Of a stretch of DNA of 64,000 nucleotides, positions 16,096 to 24,253 are shown in pieces (the stretch's first letter is position 1; each line of letters opens with the position of its first letter). The stretch spans positions 310,001 through 374,000 of the forward strand of contig NZ_FRAC01000006.1 in the NCBI RefSeq assembly GCF_900142215.1, in the 5' to 3' direction. The position numbers and the translations under genes are program-made. Source of the stretch: Anaerocolumna jejuensis DSM 15929 (GTDB taxonomy: Bacteria > Bacillota > Clostridia > Lachnospirales > Lachnospiraceae). The notes beneath the pieces are model-generated. The model saw only the letters and a list, made by a program, of their open reading frames with translations. It was not told the origin of the DNA and searched no databases.

Positions 16096-17382
16096 TTAGT
16101 AGCTTAAATACCACTGTAAGGAGGACAGTATTCTTAAGAGGAACAGTATTGCAAAGACTCCCCGTAACGCATTAAGGTTATTACCAAGTAAATGATACGC
16201 TTTTACCCCTGCCATTGGCATTATGGCATTGCTAAGGGTAATAAAGATTGTATAGATTGAGATACTTAAGGTCTTATTCTTCTCCGGTATCACGGACAGA
16301 AGGTATTGGGGTATGTTTAAAGGTACGGTAGCAAAGGCCAGATTCGCCAGGGTATTTAATATAAGAAATACCACAGGCCCTGAATTCAGGGGCAGACTGG
16401 TTGATACGATCATGCATATGGGACAAAGAGCAAGTCCTAAATTACCGAAAATAATGCCAAATCTGGGTCCCATTCTTTCATTGACCCTGCTCCAAAAGCC
16501 GATTGTTACAAACTGGGCAAGGGCAGCTCCTATAGCGGCGTAGCTTAACCAGGCTTCGTTCATCTTAAGATAATTGACCTGCCCCAGGAAATACAGCGTC
16601 CAGTCCGCCTGCCAGAAAAGATAAAAGAAAAGAGCGCCTGACAAAAATTTCATAAAGGGCTTGTGATGGATAAGCTCCTTCAGCGTCGAATAAAAAGCTG
16701 CAAGATTGAGAGTTTCCTGCCTTTGTGAGTAACCGCCTTTAATCCTCTTGACCGTAAATACCTGAAGTACGAACAAAATAGCTATGGACCAGTAAAATAT
16801 CTGATGAATCCTGAGTTTGGAGCTTACCTCAGGAGCAGAGGCAAGTAAGGCACCGGTAATGAACGGCAGGGCTATGTTGACAAAAAACATCGCTCCGGTT
16901 CTGACAGTCAGTATCCGGTTTCTATTTTCAAAGGGCACCACATCGGAAAAATACGCCTGCCAGGAAGCATTATATCCTGTTAAAGGCCCCACGGAAAGGC
17001 TTAAAAATAATAAAAATAAAAGAAATTTATATTCATTTAAAAAGGGAACAAAGCCAATGAGGAAATAGAAAAAAGACAGTAAGAACAGTGACATGGTCAC
17101 CATAAGCTGTTTATTCCTCATACGGTCCGTAAGAATTCCTATGGGCAGCAATACAAGTACTCCCACAAACTGAGGGATGGAAGTAATCAGGCTGACTTCT
17201 GCATCCGTAGCTCCCAGGCGGAGGGCAAACAGATTATTGTTATTATTTATGATGTTTGTTGCTGTGGCAAATAATATTCCCTCCAGGGCAAAACAAAGTA
17301 AGGCATTATTATCAGGCCTGAAAAGAGATGTAAATCTTTTACTGAAAGCAGCTGCAGTTATATGCCGCAAGGGTTTATTCAT
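16096..17382 (-). CDS. major facilitator superfamily transporter
   Basis: 428 residues with about twelve hydrophobic segments and an MFS loop 2-3 motif (LPIGILTDRMRNKQLMVTMS). Likely proton- or solute-coupled carrier; substrate not predictable, though divergence from a PadR regulator is typical of drug or small-molecule efflux. The ATG at 17382 follows CGGAGGA. It has its own promoter at 17480-17507 and a possible leader repeat at 17441-17470. Confidence 0.88.
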   Translation of the reverse strand: MNKPLRHITAAAFSKRFTSLFRPDNNALLCFALEGILFATATNIINNNNNLFALRLGATDAEVSLITSIPQFVGVLVLLPIGILTDRMRNKQLMVTMSLFLLSFFYFLIGFVPFLNEYKFLLFLLFLSLSVGPLTGYNASWQAYFSDVVPFENRNRILTVRTGAMFFVNIALPFITGALLASAPEVSSKLRIHQIFYWSIAILFVLQVFTVKRIKGGYSQRQETLNLAAFYSTLKELIHHKPFMKFLSGALFFYLFWQADWTLYFLGQVNYLKMNEAWLSYAAIGAALAQFVTIGFWSRVNERMGPRFGIIFGNLGLALCPICMIVSTSLPLNSGPVVFLILNTLANLAFATVPLNIPQYLLSVIPEKNKTLSISIYTIFITLSNAIMPMAGVKAYHLLGNNLNALRGVFAILFLLRILSSLQWYLSY

Positions 17383-17440
17383 GAAAGAAATCCTCCGTGA
17401 AAGTCTCTTAAATCCTATGTTTATGCTGTATTAAGACCAA

Positions 17441-17470
17441 ACTGTCTGCAAGCCTTCGAATACTGCCTTT
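17441..17470 (-). repeat. possible degenerate stem-loop leader element (MFS gene)
   Basis: In the minus sense AAAGGCAGTATTCGAAGGCT then TGCAGACAGT resembles the GGCAGTATC-stem-loop start of the copies ahead of GH113 and plsX. It lies at the 5' end of the predicted MFS transcript. Weaker than the other copies. Confidence 0.35.
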
Positions 17471-17479
17471 CTATCCTTT

Positions 17480-17507
17480 ATAGTAGCATAAATTTTGTAT
17501 TTTACAA
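17480..17507 (-). promoter_or_regulatory. promoter for MFS gene
   Basis: Minus sense TTGTAA, 16-base spacer, TACTAT; -35 at 17502-17507, -10 at 17480-17485. Confidence 0.6.
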
Positions 17508-17598
17508 GGGTTTCTTTCTTAAATTTGACCTGTAATGGCAAGTTTATTTTCAATAAGATTTTCAGTAAAAAGGTAAGTTGTTTTATGCAATTTTTCTA

Positions 17599-17628
17599 TT
17601 GCGTCATATTCCACTTGTGTAATATAAT
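17599..17628 (+). promoter_or_regulatory. promoter for padR and FMN reductase
   Basis: TTGCGT (17599-17604), 18-base spacer, TATAAT (17623-17628). Back to back with the MFS promoter about 90 bp away; no clear PadR dyad was picked out. Confidence 0.65.
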
Positions 17629-17661
17629 ACATTTATAATATAAAGGAGGGTAACAGAAAAA

Positions 17662-17721
17662 ATGAAAGACGGACTGGAGGATGAAATATGTCACTGCGGC
17701 ATGGCTTATTGGGGCTTTTAA
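17662..17721 (+). CDS. 19-codon upstream ORF overlapping padR start
   Basis: ATG at 17662 stands 11 bases after an excellent SD, AAAGGAGGG. It reads MKDGLEDEICHCGMAYWGF and stops at 17721, 34 bases inside padR in another frame. The padR SD (GGAGG) lies within it. It may couple or control padR translation, or the strong SD may be chance. Confidence 0.4.
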   Translation: MKDGLEDEICHCGMAYWGF

Positions 17722-18233
17722 GCTACGGAAAAATGACGGGCTATGAATTGGATAAGGCCTTTAAAGCTTCCCTAAATTTCTTCTGGCAGGCCCAAACCAG
17801 CCAGATTTACCGTGAATTAAATGCTATGGAAAAATCCGGCTGGCTGACTTCCGAAACGGTTATACAGACGGACAAACCCAATAAAAAACTATATTCCATT
17901 ACGGAGGAGGGTAAAAAAGAATTAAAGCAATGGCTATTGGAAAGCAGCCATGGGAAGGATTTTCTGATACGGAATAGTTTTCTTATGAAACTGTTCTTTT
18001 CCAGTTCGGCAGATAAAAAGGCAACCGTAACACTTCTTGAAGAATACCGTAACCTCACCCTAAAAGCCTTGAAAGAGCTGGAAGAAACCAAAGACAGCTT
18101 TGAGTATTACAGTTCACTGGTTGATGATGAGAATGCACCTCTCTATTGGAGCCTCACTTCGGATTTTGGAAGGGAATTTATGAAAATGTGTGCAGACTGG
18201 GCTGAAAATTCAATAAAAAAATTGGAGGAATAA
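17688..18233 (+). CDS. PadR family transcriptional regulator
   Basis: 181 residues. N-terminal winged helix: MSLRHGLLGLLSYGKMTGYE, FFWQAQTSQIYRELNAMEKS, LYSITEEGKKELKQWL; C-terminal helical dimerisation domain (Vir_act_alpha_C type). PadR proteins usually repress a neighbouring transporter or detoxification gene. Here the candidates are the divergent MFS gene and the flavoprotein starting three bases after the padR stop. GGAGG seven bases before the ATG. Confidence 0.93.
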   Translation: MSLRHGLLGLLSYGKMTGYELDKAFKASLNFFWQAQTSQIYRELNAMEKSGWLTSETVIQTDKPNKKLYSITEEGKKELKQWLLESSHGKDFLIRNSFLMKLFFSSSADKKATVTLLEEYRNLTLKALKELEETKDSFEYYSSLVDDENAPLYWSLTSDFGREFMKMCADWAENSIKKLEE

Positions 18234-18236
18234 CAT

Positions 18237-18938
18237 ATGAAGGTTTTGATTTTAAACGGAAGCCCAAGGGGCGAAAGAAGTAATACTTTGATTGTAACCA
18301 AAGCATTTCTGGAAGGAATGCTGGGCAGTGGAAAGGAACTGGAAACTGAATTTGTCACTGTCACCAAATACCATATTGACCATTGCAAAGGGTGCTTTTG
18401 CTGCTGGCAGAATACCCCCGGTGAATGTATCATAAAGGATGACATGAAAGAGTTATTGCAAAAATATATTCAGGCAGATTATATCATCTGGAGCTTTCCT
18501 TTATATTATTATGGAATGCCCTCGCTCCTGAAAGCATTTATGGACAGATTACTTCCAATTAATCTGCCCTATATAGGCGAAAAGGAGGATGGCACCAATT
18601 TTCACCCCTCCCGCTATGACCTGACGAAGCAGCAGCATATACTGATCTCCACCTGCGGCTTCTGCTCCGTCGAAAACAATTATGAAGCTTTATTAAAGCA
18701 GTTTGATATTCTTACAAAAGGGAATTATGTGAAAATACTCTGTCCGGAAGGGGAATTACTCCAGGTTCCCCAGCTGAAACCGAGAAAAGACTCCTATCTT
18801 ACTTCCGTCAGAGCAGCCGGAGAAGAATTATTAAAGCATCAATGTATTCTTCCCGAAACGAAAGGAGAATTGGAAGCTCTTCTGGTTCCCGCCAAGCAGT
18901 TCATTGAAATGGCCAATACCAGCTGGAAGGCTATTTAA
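18237..18938 (+). CDS. NADPH-dependent FMN reductase / iron-sulfur flavoprotein-like
   Basis: 233 residues with a flavodoxin-like fold: MKVLILNGSPRGERSNT binds the FMN phosphate, and SFPLYYYGMPSLLKAFMDR is the second flavin-contact segment. A cysteine cluster HCKGCFCCWQNTPGEC resembles that of Isf-type flavoproteins, which can hold a 4Fe-4S cluster. Such enzymes reduce quinones, nitro compounds or dyes. Translationally linked to padR (3-bp gap), so probably regulated by it. The C-terminal 80 residues are unassigned. Confidence 0.85.
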   Translation: MKVLILNGSPRGERSNTLIVTKAFLEGMLGSGKELETEFVTVTKYHIDHCKGCFCCWQNTPGECIIKDDMKELLQKYIQADYIIWSFPLYYYGMPSLLKAFMDRLLPINLPYIGEKEDGTNFHPSRYDLTKQQHILISTCGFCSVENNYEALLKQFDILTKGNYVKILCPEGELLQVPQLKPRKDSYLTSVRAAGEELLKHQCILPETKGELEALLVPAKQFIEMANTSWKAI

Positions 18939-19134
18939 ACAGGCTGCATCCGTTTTCCCGGTAAAAACGGATACGGTCCACAATTACGTTCTTGTCCACT
19001 TTGAAATATTCCGCCAGACAGTCAATGCAAAGAAATGTGACTGCATTCCGGTTAATCAGCTTTCGGTTTAAGGATATTTCATCGGAAACCAGCGCTTTAC
19101 CGCACTTTATGCAGGAATCATAGTTGGCTGTCAT
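18931..19134 (-). CDS. small zinc-ribbon-like protein, unknown function
   Basis: 67 residues with two Cys pairs (CIKCGK and CIDC) that could bind zinc, followed by LAEYFKVDKNVIVDRIRFYR and the end CSLF. I recall similar short proteins in Lachnospiraceae but no function. Its ATG overlaps the alpha-galactosidase stop (TAATG), implying translational coupling, and its 3' end overlaps the convergent FMN reductase by eight bases. Confidence 0.75.
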   Translation of the reverse strand: MTANYDSCIKCGKALVSDEISLNRKLINRNAVTFLCIDCLAEYFKVDKNVIVDRIRFYRENGCSLFK

Positions 19135-20279
19135 TAGAAATCAATCACCTTTCCCCGGAATACTCTGCAGCCATGAGGTTCAAGGGTGCATACATATCTC
19201 TCTTTAAAAGTACCTTCCTCCTCGTGGGACCAGCAGTCATAGATGGAAAGACCTTTACCGGCGGCAGCGGATAATCCGATATCCCAAAACTGCAAGGACA
19301 TTTCACTGGCTGTTTCACTGAAGTTAAACATTCCAATAGCATAATCACCATTGGAAAGAGGCTTTACAAAAGCCATGACCTTCTCCGGATTATTCCATTG
19401 TCTGATACAGTAAGGTCCTCTTGCTTCTTCATCCTGATTAAGAGCGATAATGTCTTTGTTGGTTAAGATTTCAACAGTCTCCTTACTCATCTTCCGAATA
19501 TCGCAGCCAATCATTAATGGGCTGTTCATAAGTGCCCAAAGGGAAAAATGGCTGCGGTATTCGATATCTGAACATCCACCTAATGCTACGGCATTATTAT
19601 CTCCTTTTCCATACATACCTACCACCAGCATGTCCATATCATTATAGCAATAGGTTCCGGAATGGCTTTCCTTTCCTATCTGGGAAAGCACAATATTCTT
19701 AATCGATTCCCAGTTATCCTGGATGTCACCTGTCGAGCGGAACATATGGGCTCCCGTTTCTCTGATCCACTGGTACACCTCGTCATTTCCCCAGTTGCAG
19801 GCAGAAAACAGGATATCTCTTCCGCAGTTTCTTAGAGCCGTACCCATTCTCTTATAAAGTATCTCTCCGGGAATATGGTCCGGTTTGTAGCAATAATCAT
19901 ACTTTAAGTAATCCACTCCCCATTCCGCAAAGGTTTTGGCATCTTCAAATTCATGCTCAAAGCTTCCCGGGTGTCCGGCACAGGTATGGGTTCCGGCACA
20001 GGAATACATTCCGAATTTTAATCCTTTGCTATGCACATAATCAGCCAGCTGCTTCATACCGCCGGGAAATTTCTCAGGATCACAGACAAGCCTGCCCTCT
20101 TCATCCCTTTCCTTTAAGCTCCAGCAATCATCAATAACAATATACTCATAGCCTGCATCCTTTAATCCGCTTTCAACAAAAGCATCAGCAGCTTTCTTTA
20201 CCAGCTCCTCGTTAATCTTCCACCCAAAGGTGTTCCAGGTATTCCAGCCCATAGGCGGTGTTTTTGCTAATATACTCAT
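19134..20279 (-). CDS. alpha-galactosidase, glycoside hydrolase family 27
   Basis: 381 residues. The GH27 pattern is clear: TPPMGWNTWNTFGWKINEEL, YIVIDDCWSLKERDEEGRLV, GLKFGMYSCAGTHTC, the nucleophile Asp128 in VDYLKYDYC and the proposed acid/base Asp185 in MFRSTGDIQDNW; a C-terminal beta domain follows. No signal peptide, so it acts inside the cell on imported alpha-galactosides. It lies 140 bp after the GH113-like gene, suggesting removal of galactose branches from galactomanno-oligosaccharides. A run of about five degenerate 15-bp AT repeats occupies its leader. Confidence 0.95.
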   Translation of the reverse strand: MSILAKTPPMGWNTWNTFGWKINEELVKKAADAFVESGLKDAGYEYIVIDDCWSLKERDEEGRLVCDPEKFPGGMKQLADYVHSKGLKFGMYSCAGTHTCAGHPGSFEHEFEDAKTFAEWGVDYLKYDYCYKPDHIPGEILYKRMGTALRNCGRDILFSACNWGNDEVYQWIRETGAHMFRSTGDIQDNWESIKNIVLSQIGKESHSGTYCYNDMDMLVVGMYGKGDNNAVALGGCSDIEYRSHFSLWALMNSPLMIGCDIRKMSKETVEILTNKDIIALNQDEEARGPYCIRQWNNPEKVMAFVKPLSNGDYAIGMFNFSETASEMSLQFWDIGLSAAAGKGLSIYDCWSHEEEGTFKERYVCTLEPHGCRVFRGKVIDF

Positions 20280-20304
20280 TGTGTTAATGTTCCTCCCTTA
20301 TCTT

Positions 20305-20378
20305 CTATTAATTAATCTTTTATAGTTAATGTTCTATAATTAATTTTCTTATAAGTAATCTTCTATAAATTAATTACA
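20305..20378 (-). repeat. AT-rich tandem repeats in alpha-galactosidase leader
   Basis: Degenerate units of about 14-15 bp (TTAATCTTTTATAG, TTAATGTTCTATAA, TTAATTTTCTTATAA, GTAATCTTCTATAAA) between the two glycosidase genes. Likely slippage product; function unknown. Confidence 0.55.
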
Positions 20379-20419
20379 CCCTTATACCGTATACAGATAC
20401 AAAAAATATATATTCTTGA

Positions 20420-21388
20420 TTACAGCTTCAAGTACCAGTTCTTCATTATCTCTTCGGCTTTCTTTAAATGGATATTAAACCCTGTATCCTGCTTAGCCTC
20501 TTCCATCGTATCATAAATACAGGTACTCCAATCCCACCAAAAGATGCCCTTAAACCAGTCTTCTCCTGAAAATACTTCCAGACAGGAATCATAAAAATTC
20601 CCCTGCTCGTCTTCACTTCTTTCAAATTCCGTATGGTTGAAATCCCAGGGCATCATTGCACATCCCTTTGCGCTTCGAACACCGATTTCCATAAATATAA
20701 CAGGTTTTTTGAAATATTCACTTACCTCTTTTAATCTCTTTGCTACCTTTTCCCACTCCGTCACCATGTTTTCCTTTGAATCACCAGGTTTTTTCCCCAC
20801 TTTATAATAGGCACTGGTACCGATATAATCAATGGCATCAAACCAGGAAACCTCCATTTCCCTTCCATGATTGGCATTATATACCAGGGGACCGTTATAA
20901 ATCTTCTTTACTTCCTGTATGGTATTTCTCCAATGCTTTTCCTTTCTTTCTGTTCCGCTCATCTCACATCCGACGCAGAACATTTCACATCCCGTATCCG
21001 CAGCAATTTCTGCATAATGGCACAAAAATGCGGTATAATACTCAAACCAGGTATCCCAATATTTATCCTCTCCCCACATATCCTCATCCGGAAAATTAAT
21101 CAATGCCCGCCAAACTCCGTCTCGTGAATTAATGACCGGTTTTAAGCAGACCTTTACTCCTCTTTGATGTGCCCGGTTAATTGTATGGATAATTTCCTTG
21201 TCGGTTAAAGAGTTTCTATAATCAAAATAAATCTCCGTTGACGAAAACTTTTCCTGGTGTATGGAAAAAGCAAGGCACATCCAGTTGATTCCAGTGTCAA
21301 ACAGTAAATCCTGGGATTTGAATGCTTCTTCCTTCAAACAGGAGCCCCGTTTGCTATCCCATCCGTAAGTAAATCCTTTAATGTCCAT
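20420..21388 (-). CDS. glycoside hydrolase, GH113-like (endo-beta-mannanase type)
   Basis: 322 residues, single TIM-barrel domain. MDIKGFTYGWDSKRGSCL, INWMCLAFSIHQEKFSS, RGVKVCLKPVINSRDGVWRA, CVGCEMSG and FMEIGVRSAKGC fit the GH113/clan A layout, with candidate acid/base Glu in CEMSG and nucleophile Glu in MEIG. No signal peptide, so it is cytoplasmic. The ATG at 21388 sits behind GGAGAC, which belongs to a stem-loop repeat. Paired with GH27, it suggests galactomannan oligosaccharide use. Family assignment is from memory of motifs, not a search. Confidence 0.75.
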   Translation of the reverse strand: MDIKGFTYGWDSKRGSCLKEEAFKSQDLLFDTGINWMCLAFSIHQEKFSSTEIYFDYRNSLTDKEIIHTINRAHQRGVKVCLKPVINSRDGVWRALINFPDEDMWGEDKYWDTWFEYYTAFLCHYAEIAADTGCEMFCVGCEMSGTERKEKHWRNTIQEVKKIYNGPLVYNANHGREMEVSWFDAIDYIGTSAYYKVGKKPGDSKENMVTEWEKVAKRLKEVSEYFKKPVIFMEIGVRSAKGCAMMPWDFNHTEFERSEDEQGNFYDSCLEVFSGEDWFKGIFWWDWSTCIYDTMEEAKQDTGFNIHLKKAEEIMKNWYLKL

Positions 21389-21397
21389 ATTAGTCTC

Positions 21398-21516
21398 CAT
21401 GCATATCGCAAGCTTGCTTGTGATACTGCCCAAATAGTAAGTTTAAAAATGCATCAACATTTTTAAACTATTCCTCCTGCATATCACAAGTCTGCCTGAG
21501 ATATTGCTCAAATTAG
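21398..21516 (-). repeat. tandem pair of stem-loop leader elements ahead of GH113 gene
   Basis: Two related units: 21398-21437 (TTTGGGCAGTATCACAAGC, then GCTTGCGATATGCATGG in the minus sense) and 21472-21516 (TTTGAGCAATATCTC then GATATGCAGGAGGAAT). A hairpin GTTTAAAAATG/CATTTTTAAAC (21441-21468) separates them and starts again after the second unit. The proximal unit runs into the SD and start codon of the gene. Confidence 0.75.
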
Positions 21517-21705
21517 TATTTAAAAATGCATTACAACATAAAAAAGCTTCCTGCTTATAGTAACCAATTTTCTTAATATTCAGTCTATCATTGGGTCATT
21601 TTGATAACTGGTTGAATATATTCTCAGCTCAGTCTCTTTTAAAAATCGTGCAAGCATGTGCATAATTATATATGTAATATTGCATGTTTATTGCTTTACA
21701 TGTGC

Positions 21706-21734
21706 ATTATACAACACTTTTTTCATTAACACAA
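21706..21734 (-). promoter_or_regulatory. promoter for glycosidase operon
   Basis: Minus sense TTGTGT, 17-base spacer, TATAAT; -35 at 21729-21734, -10 at 21706-21711. Confidence 0.65.
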
Positions 21735-21828
21735 GATAAAATGCTTCTTACAATTTACAATTTTATTTTATACTTGCTGCAATTTTATTTTATCAGAATG
21801 ATAAGCTCCTTTATAAAACCACAACAAA

Positions 21829-21882
21829 AGGAACCATATAAAACGTACCCTGGAGCAAACACTCCTGTTTTATATAGTTCCT
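21829..21882 (-). terminator. terminator after recA-recX
   Basis: Long stem AGGAACTATATAAAAC with its complement plus inner GGAG/CTCC, 36 bp past the recX stop, followed in the minus sense by CCTTTTGTTGTGG. Confidence 0.75.
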
Positions 21883-21917
21883 CTATTTTATTACGAATTT
21901 TTATTTAAATGAAAAAA

Positions 21918-22514
21918 TCAATATTCCAGCTTTACATACAACCTGATGAGGTCCATACCGTATCCCTTCCGGTAAAGCTTCGCAGCTAACTTTTGCTTTT
22001 CCTCTTTGCTTAAGTCATCCACATCCTTTACTTTTTTGGAAATTTCCCGTTGTATTGCTTCCTCTTCATTGTCATATTCAGCTGCAAGGGCCTCTTCCAT
22101 ATCTTCATCGGATATTCCCTTTTGTCTAAGCTCTCCTATAATCTGCCTTCGGCTTTTACTCTGCTTTTTCAGGCGTATATAGTTGACAGCATACCGCAAA
22201 TCATCAATGTAATGATAGCTCTTTACATACTCAATTGCTTCCTCTGTTACCTCTCCTGTAAAACCGGAAAGTTCAAGCTTACGCTTCAGCTCCATTTCAG
22301 TACGGTCCATATTCTTTAATAAGGCCATGGCTTTTTGTTTTGCTTTCTTAATCGCGTTGCCAGATAGCTCATTTACGACAATATCTGAAATTTTCTCATC
22401 TACCTTTATACCATATCTATAAATCTCTTTATCATAGAGAGTGAAGTAATATCTTTCATCCAAATACACTTTAACCTTATTCTTACCACACTCTTCCAAA
22501 CAAGTTACTATCAT
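21918..22514 (-). CDS. recX: regulatory protein RecX
   Basis: 198 residues, three-helix repeats that cap and inhibit RecA filaments. Typical segments: NMDRTEMELKRKLELSGF, YIDDLRYAVNYIRLKKQSKS and RQIIGELRQKGISDEDMEEA. Its ATG overlaps the recA stop (TAATG), so the two are translated from one message and both come under the LexA box upstream of recA. Confidence 0.94.
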   Translation of the reverse strand: MIVTCLEECGKNKVKVYLDERYYFTLYDKEIYRYGIKVDEKISDIVVNELSGNAIKKAKQKAMALLKNMDRTEMELKRKLELSGFTGEVTEEAIEYVKSYHYIDDLRYAVNYIRLKKQSKSRRQIIGELRQKGISDEDMEEALAAEYDNEEEAIQREISKKVKDVDDLSKEEKQKLAAKLYRKGYGMDLIRLYVKLEY

Positions 22515-23548
22515 TACTGTTCATCTGCTTCCTTTTGAGGCGGCAGTTCCTCACTAATTAAATTATATTTCTCCCTGACCTTCTTTTCAACCTCTGCAAA
22601 GATTTCCGGGTTATCCTTTAAAAATTGCTTTGCATTTTCTCTGCCCTGTCCAATCTTGGCCTCATTATAAGCATACCATGCACCGCTCTTTATTACTATA
22701 TTTTCATTAGAGGCCAGATCCAGTACATCACCTTCTCTGGAAATACCTTGTCCAAACATAATGTCAAATTCTGCTTCCTTAAAGGGAGGAGCTATCTTAT
22801 TCTTTACTACCTTTATACGTGTCCTGCTTCCTACAATGTCTCCGCCCTGTTTTAAAGATTCAATCTTACGTACATCCAAACGGATGGAAGAATAGAATTT
22901 AAGTGCACGTCCACCTGTGGTAGTCTCCGGATTACCGAACATAACACCGACCTTCTCACGAAGCTGGTTGATAAATATTACAATACAATTGGACTTGCTG
23001 ATAGCAGCTGTCAGCTTACGCAGAGCCTGTGACATCAGTCTTGCCTGTAGTCCCACGTGGGAATCTCCCATATCTCCATCAATTTCAGCTTTGGGCACTA
23101 ACGCAGCAACAGAGTCCACTATAATGATGTCTACAGCGCCGGAACGAACCATGGTTTCGGTAATTTCCAGGGCCTGTTCTCCGTTATCCGGCTGTGATAT
23201 GTAAAGGTTATCAATATCAACACCAATCTTCTTGGCATATACAGGGTCCAGTGCATGTTCTGCATCAATAAAGCCTGCAATACCTCCTGCTTTCTGCACT
23301 TCCGCCACCATATGAAGAGCTACTGTTGTCTTACCACTGGATTCCGGTCCATATATTTCTACAATTCTTCCTTTCGGAATTCCCCCTAACCCTAAAGCGA
23401 TATCCAGACTGATGGAGCCTGTAGGAATGGTTTCTATATTCATGTGTGCTGCCGTATCACCCAGCTTCATGACGGAGCCTTTTCCATACTGTTTCTCAAT
23501 CTGCGCAAGGGCAGATTCCAATGCTCTGCTTTTATCTTCTTTTGACAT
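22514..23548 (-). CDS. recA: recombinase RecA
   Basis: 344 residues, full length. Walker A GPESSGKTT (67-75), LYISQPDNGEQALEI, the L1/L2 DNA-binding region with GRALKFYSSIRLDVRKIE, and the acidic tail. Drives strand exchange and LexA self-cleavage. Promoter at 23587-23615 with a LexA box just downstream of the -10. Followed directly by recX. Confidence 0.99.
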   Translation of the reverse strand: MSKEDKSRALESALAQIEKQYGKGSVMKLGDTAAHMNIETIPTGSISLDIALGLGGIPKGRIVEIYGPESSGKTTVALHMVAEVQKAGGIAGFIDAEHALDPVYAKKIGVDIDNLYISQPDNGEQALEITETMVRSGAVDIIIVDSVAALVPKAEIDGDMGDSHVGLQARLMSQALRKLTAAISKSNCIVIFINQLREKVGVMFGNPETTTGGRALKFYSSIRLDVRKIESLKQGGDIVGSRTRIKVVKNKIAPPFKEAEFDIMFGQGISREGDVLDLASNENIVIKSGAWYAYNEAKIGQGRENAKQFLKDNPEIFAEVEKKVREKYNLISEELPPQKEADEQ

Positions 23549-23566
23549 TTTTCCTCTCCTTTACAC

Positions 23567-23578
23567 GAACTTATGTTC
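23567..23578. promoter_or_regulatory. LexA (SOS) box of recA
   Basis: GAACTTATGTTC, a perfect match to the Gram-positive GAAC-N4-GTTC core, lying 8 bp downstream of the recA -10 box, where repressor would block transcription. Confidence 0.85.
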
Positions 23579-23586
23579 TTGTTTTA

Positions 23587-23615
23587 ATAATAGCCTATCT
23601 AATACTGTTTGTCAA
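23587..23615 (-). promoter_or_regulatory. recA promoter
   Basis: Minus sense TTGACA, 17-base spacer, TATTAT; -35 at 23610-23615, -10 at 23587-23592. Confidence 0.85.
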
Positions 23616-23855
23616 TCTAAAATTAATTATCTGCACTAAAAAATACACCTTATATCATATTCAATCCAACAGCTCGTATCCTCCCCCTTTTTATCCTTTG
23701 ATCCAAAGGCAGTAATTGACCAATATGGTATTGCTTTGTGGAATACCCGGCGAGATACCGGAAGAATAATATATTAGAAAAATAACTATATCAATATGAT
23801 AGCAGAAAGACAGTCATTTGTAAAGCTCAAAGCTGAAAAAGGCCACGGGAAATGC

Positions 23856-24118
23856 ATTATGGAAACGGACGATGACCAAGGAGGTTGTTTGGGCGTTTTG
23901 TTACGTGAGAACCCTTATTCCACTAAAGCGGCAGAAAACGTAACTGGCAGGTAAATCAGCGCCAAACTCGCTGTGACAAATATGGCTGTGTCAGTTAACG
24001 AGCTCTAACAGTGGCACTGTTTTACCTAGTCACGTTTCCTGCCGCTTAAGTGTCATAAGGAACCTCTTGAGACAAAACTCCCAAACAACCTCCTTGGCCA
24101 TCTGTGTATATCCATAAT
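23856..24118. repeat. 263-bp imperfect inverted repeat
   Basis: Arms of about 100 bases: left 23856-23955, right 24025-24118. Best conserved stretches are CCAAGGAGGTTGTTTGGG, GTTTTGT, AAGCGGCAG.AAACGT and GGTAAA. The centre contains a smaller hairpin CTCG.TGTGACA/TGT.CAG..CGAG. No coding frame. The left arm contains AAGGAGGT, an anti-16S-like sequence. Confidence 0.8.
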
Positions 24119-24142
24119 TTGGTTTCATGGGTTTGCCGTGTA

Positions 24143-24200
24143 AAAAGCGGCTGTAAGAGAATTTAATGCATTGCATTCTTACTCTTTTACAGCCGCTTTT
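24143..24200 (-). terminator. terminator after hppA
   Basis: Stem AAAAGCGGCTGTAA with its complement, loop with GAATGCAATGCATT, then TTTTTAC in the minus sense; 54 bp past the hppA stop. Confidence 0.85.
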
Positions 24201-24253
24201 AGCTAATATACTATCTGCTGGTTGCTATGCTTTCTTCGCACAGCATCCTTTTA

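Larger units (their letters stand above)
21517..21917. other. GH113 promoter region and recX 3' region
   Basis: No gene seen. Holds the GH113 promoter, a leader of about 300 nt in which TGCACATG occurs twice (possible sugar-regulator contact), and the recX terminator. Confidence 0.6.
23616..24253. other. gene-free recA-hppA gap
   Basis: No credible coding frame in about 640 bp. Most of it is the 263-bp inverted repeat and the hppA terminator. Confidence 0.6.

Noticed and set aside
21640..21710. LacI-type operator in the glycosidase leader
   Set aside because: TGCACATG occurs twice, but no full symmetric operator could be defined and no regulator gene is adjacent.
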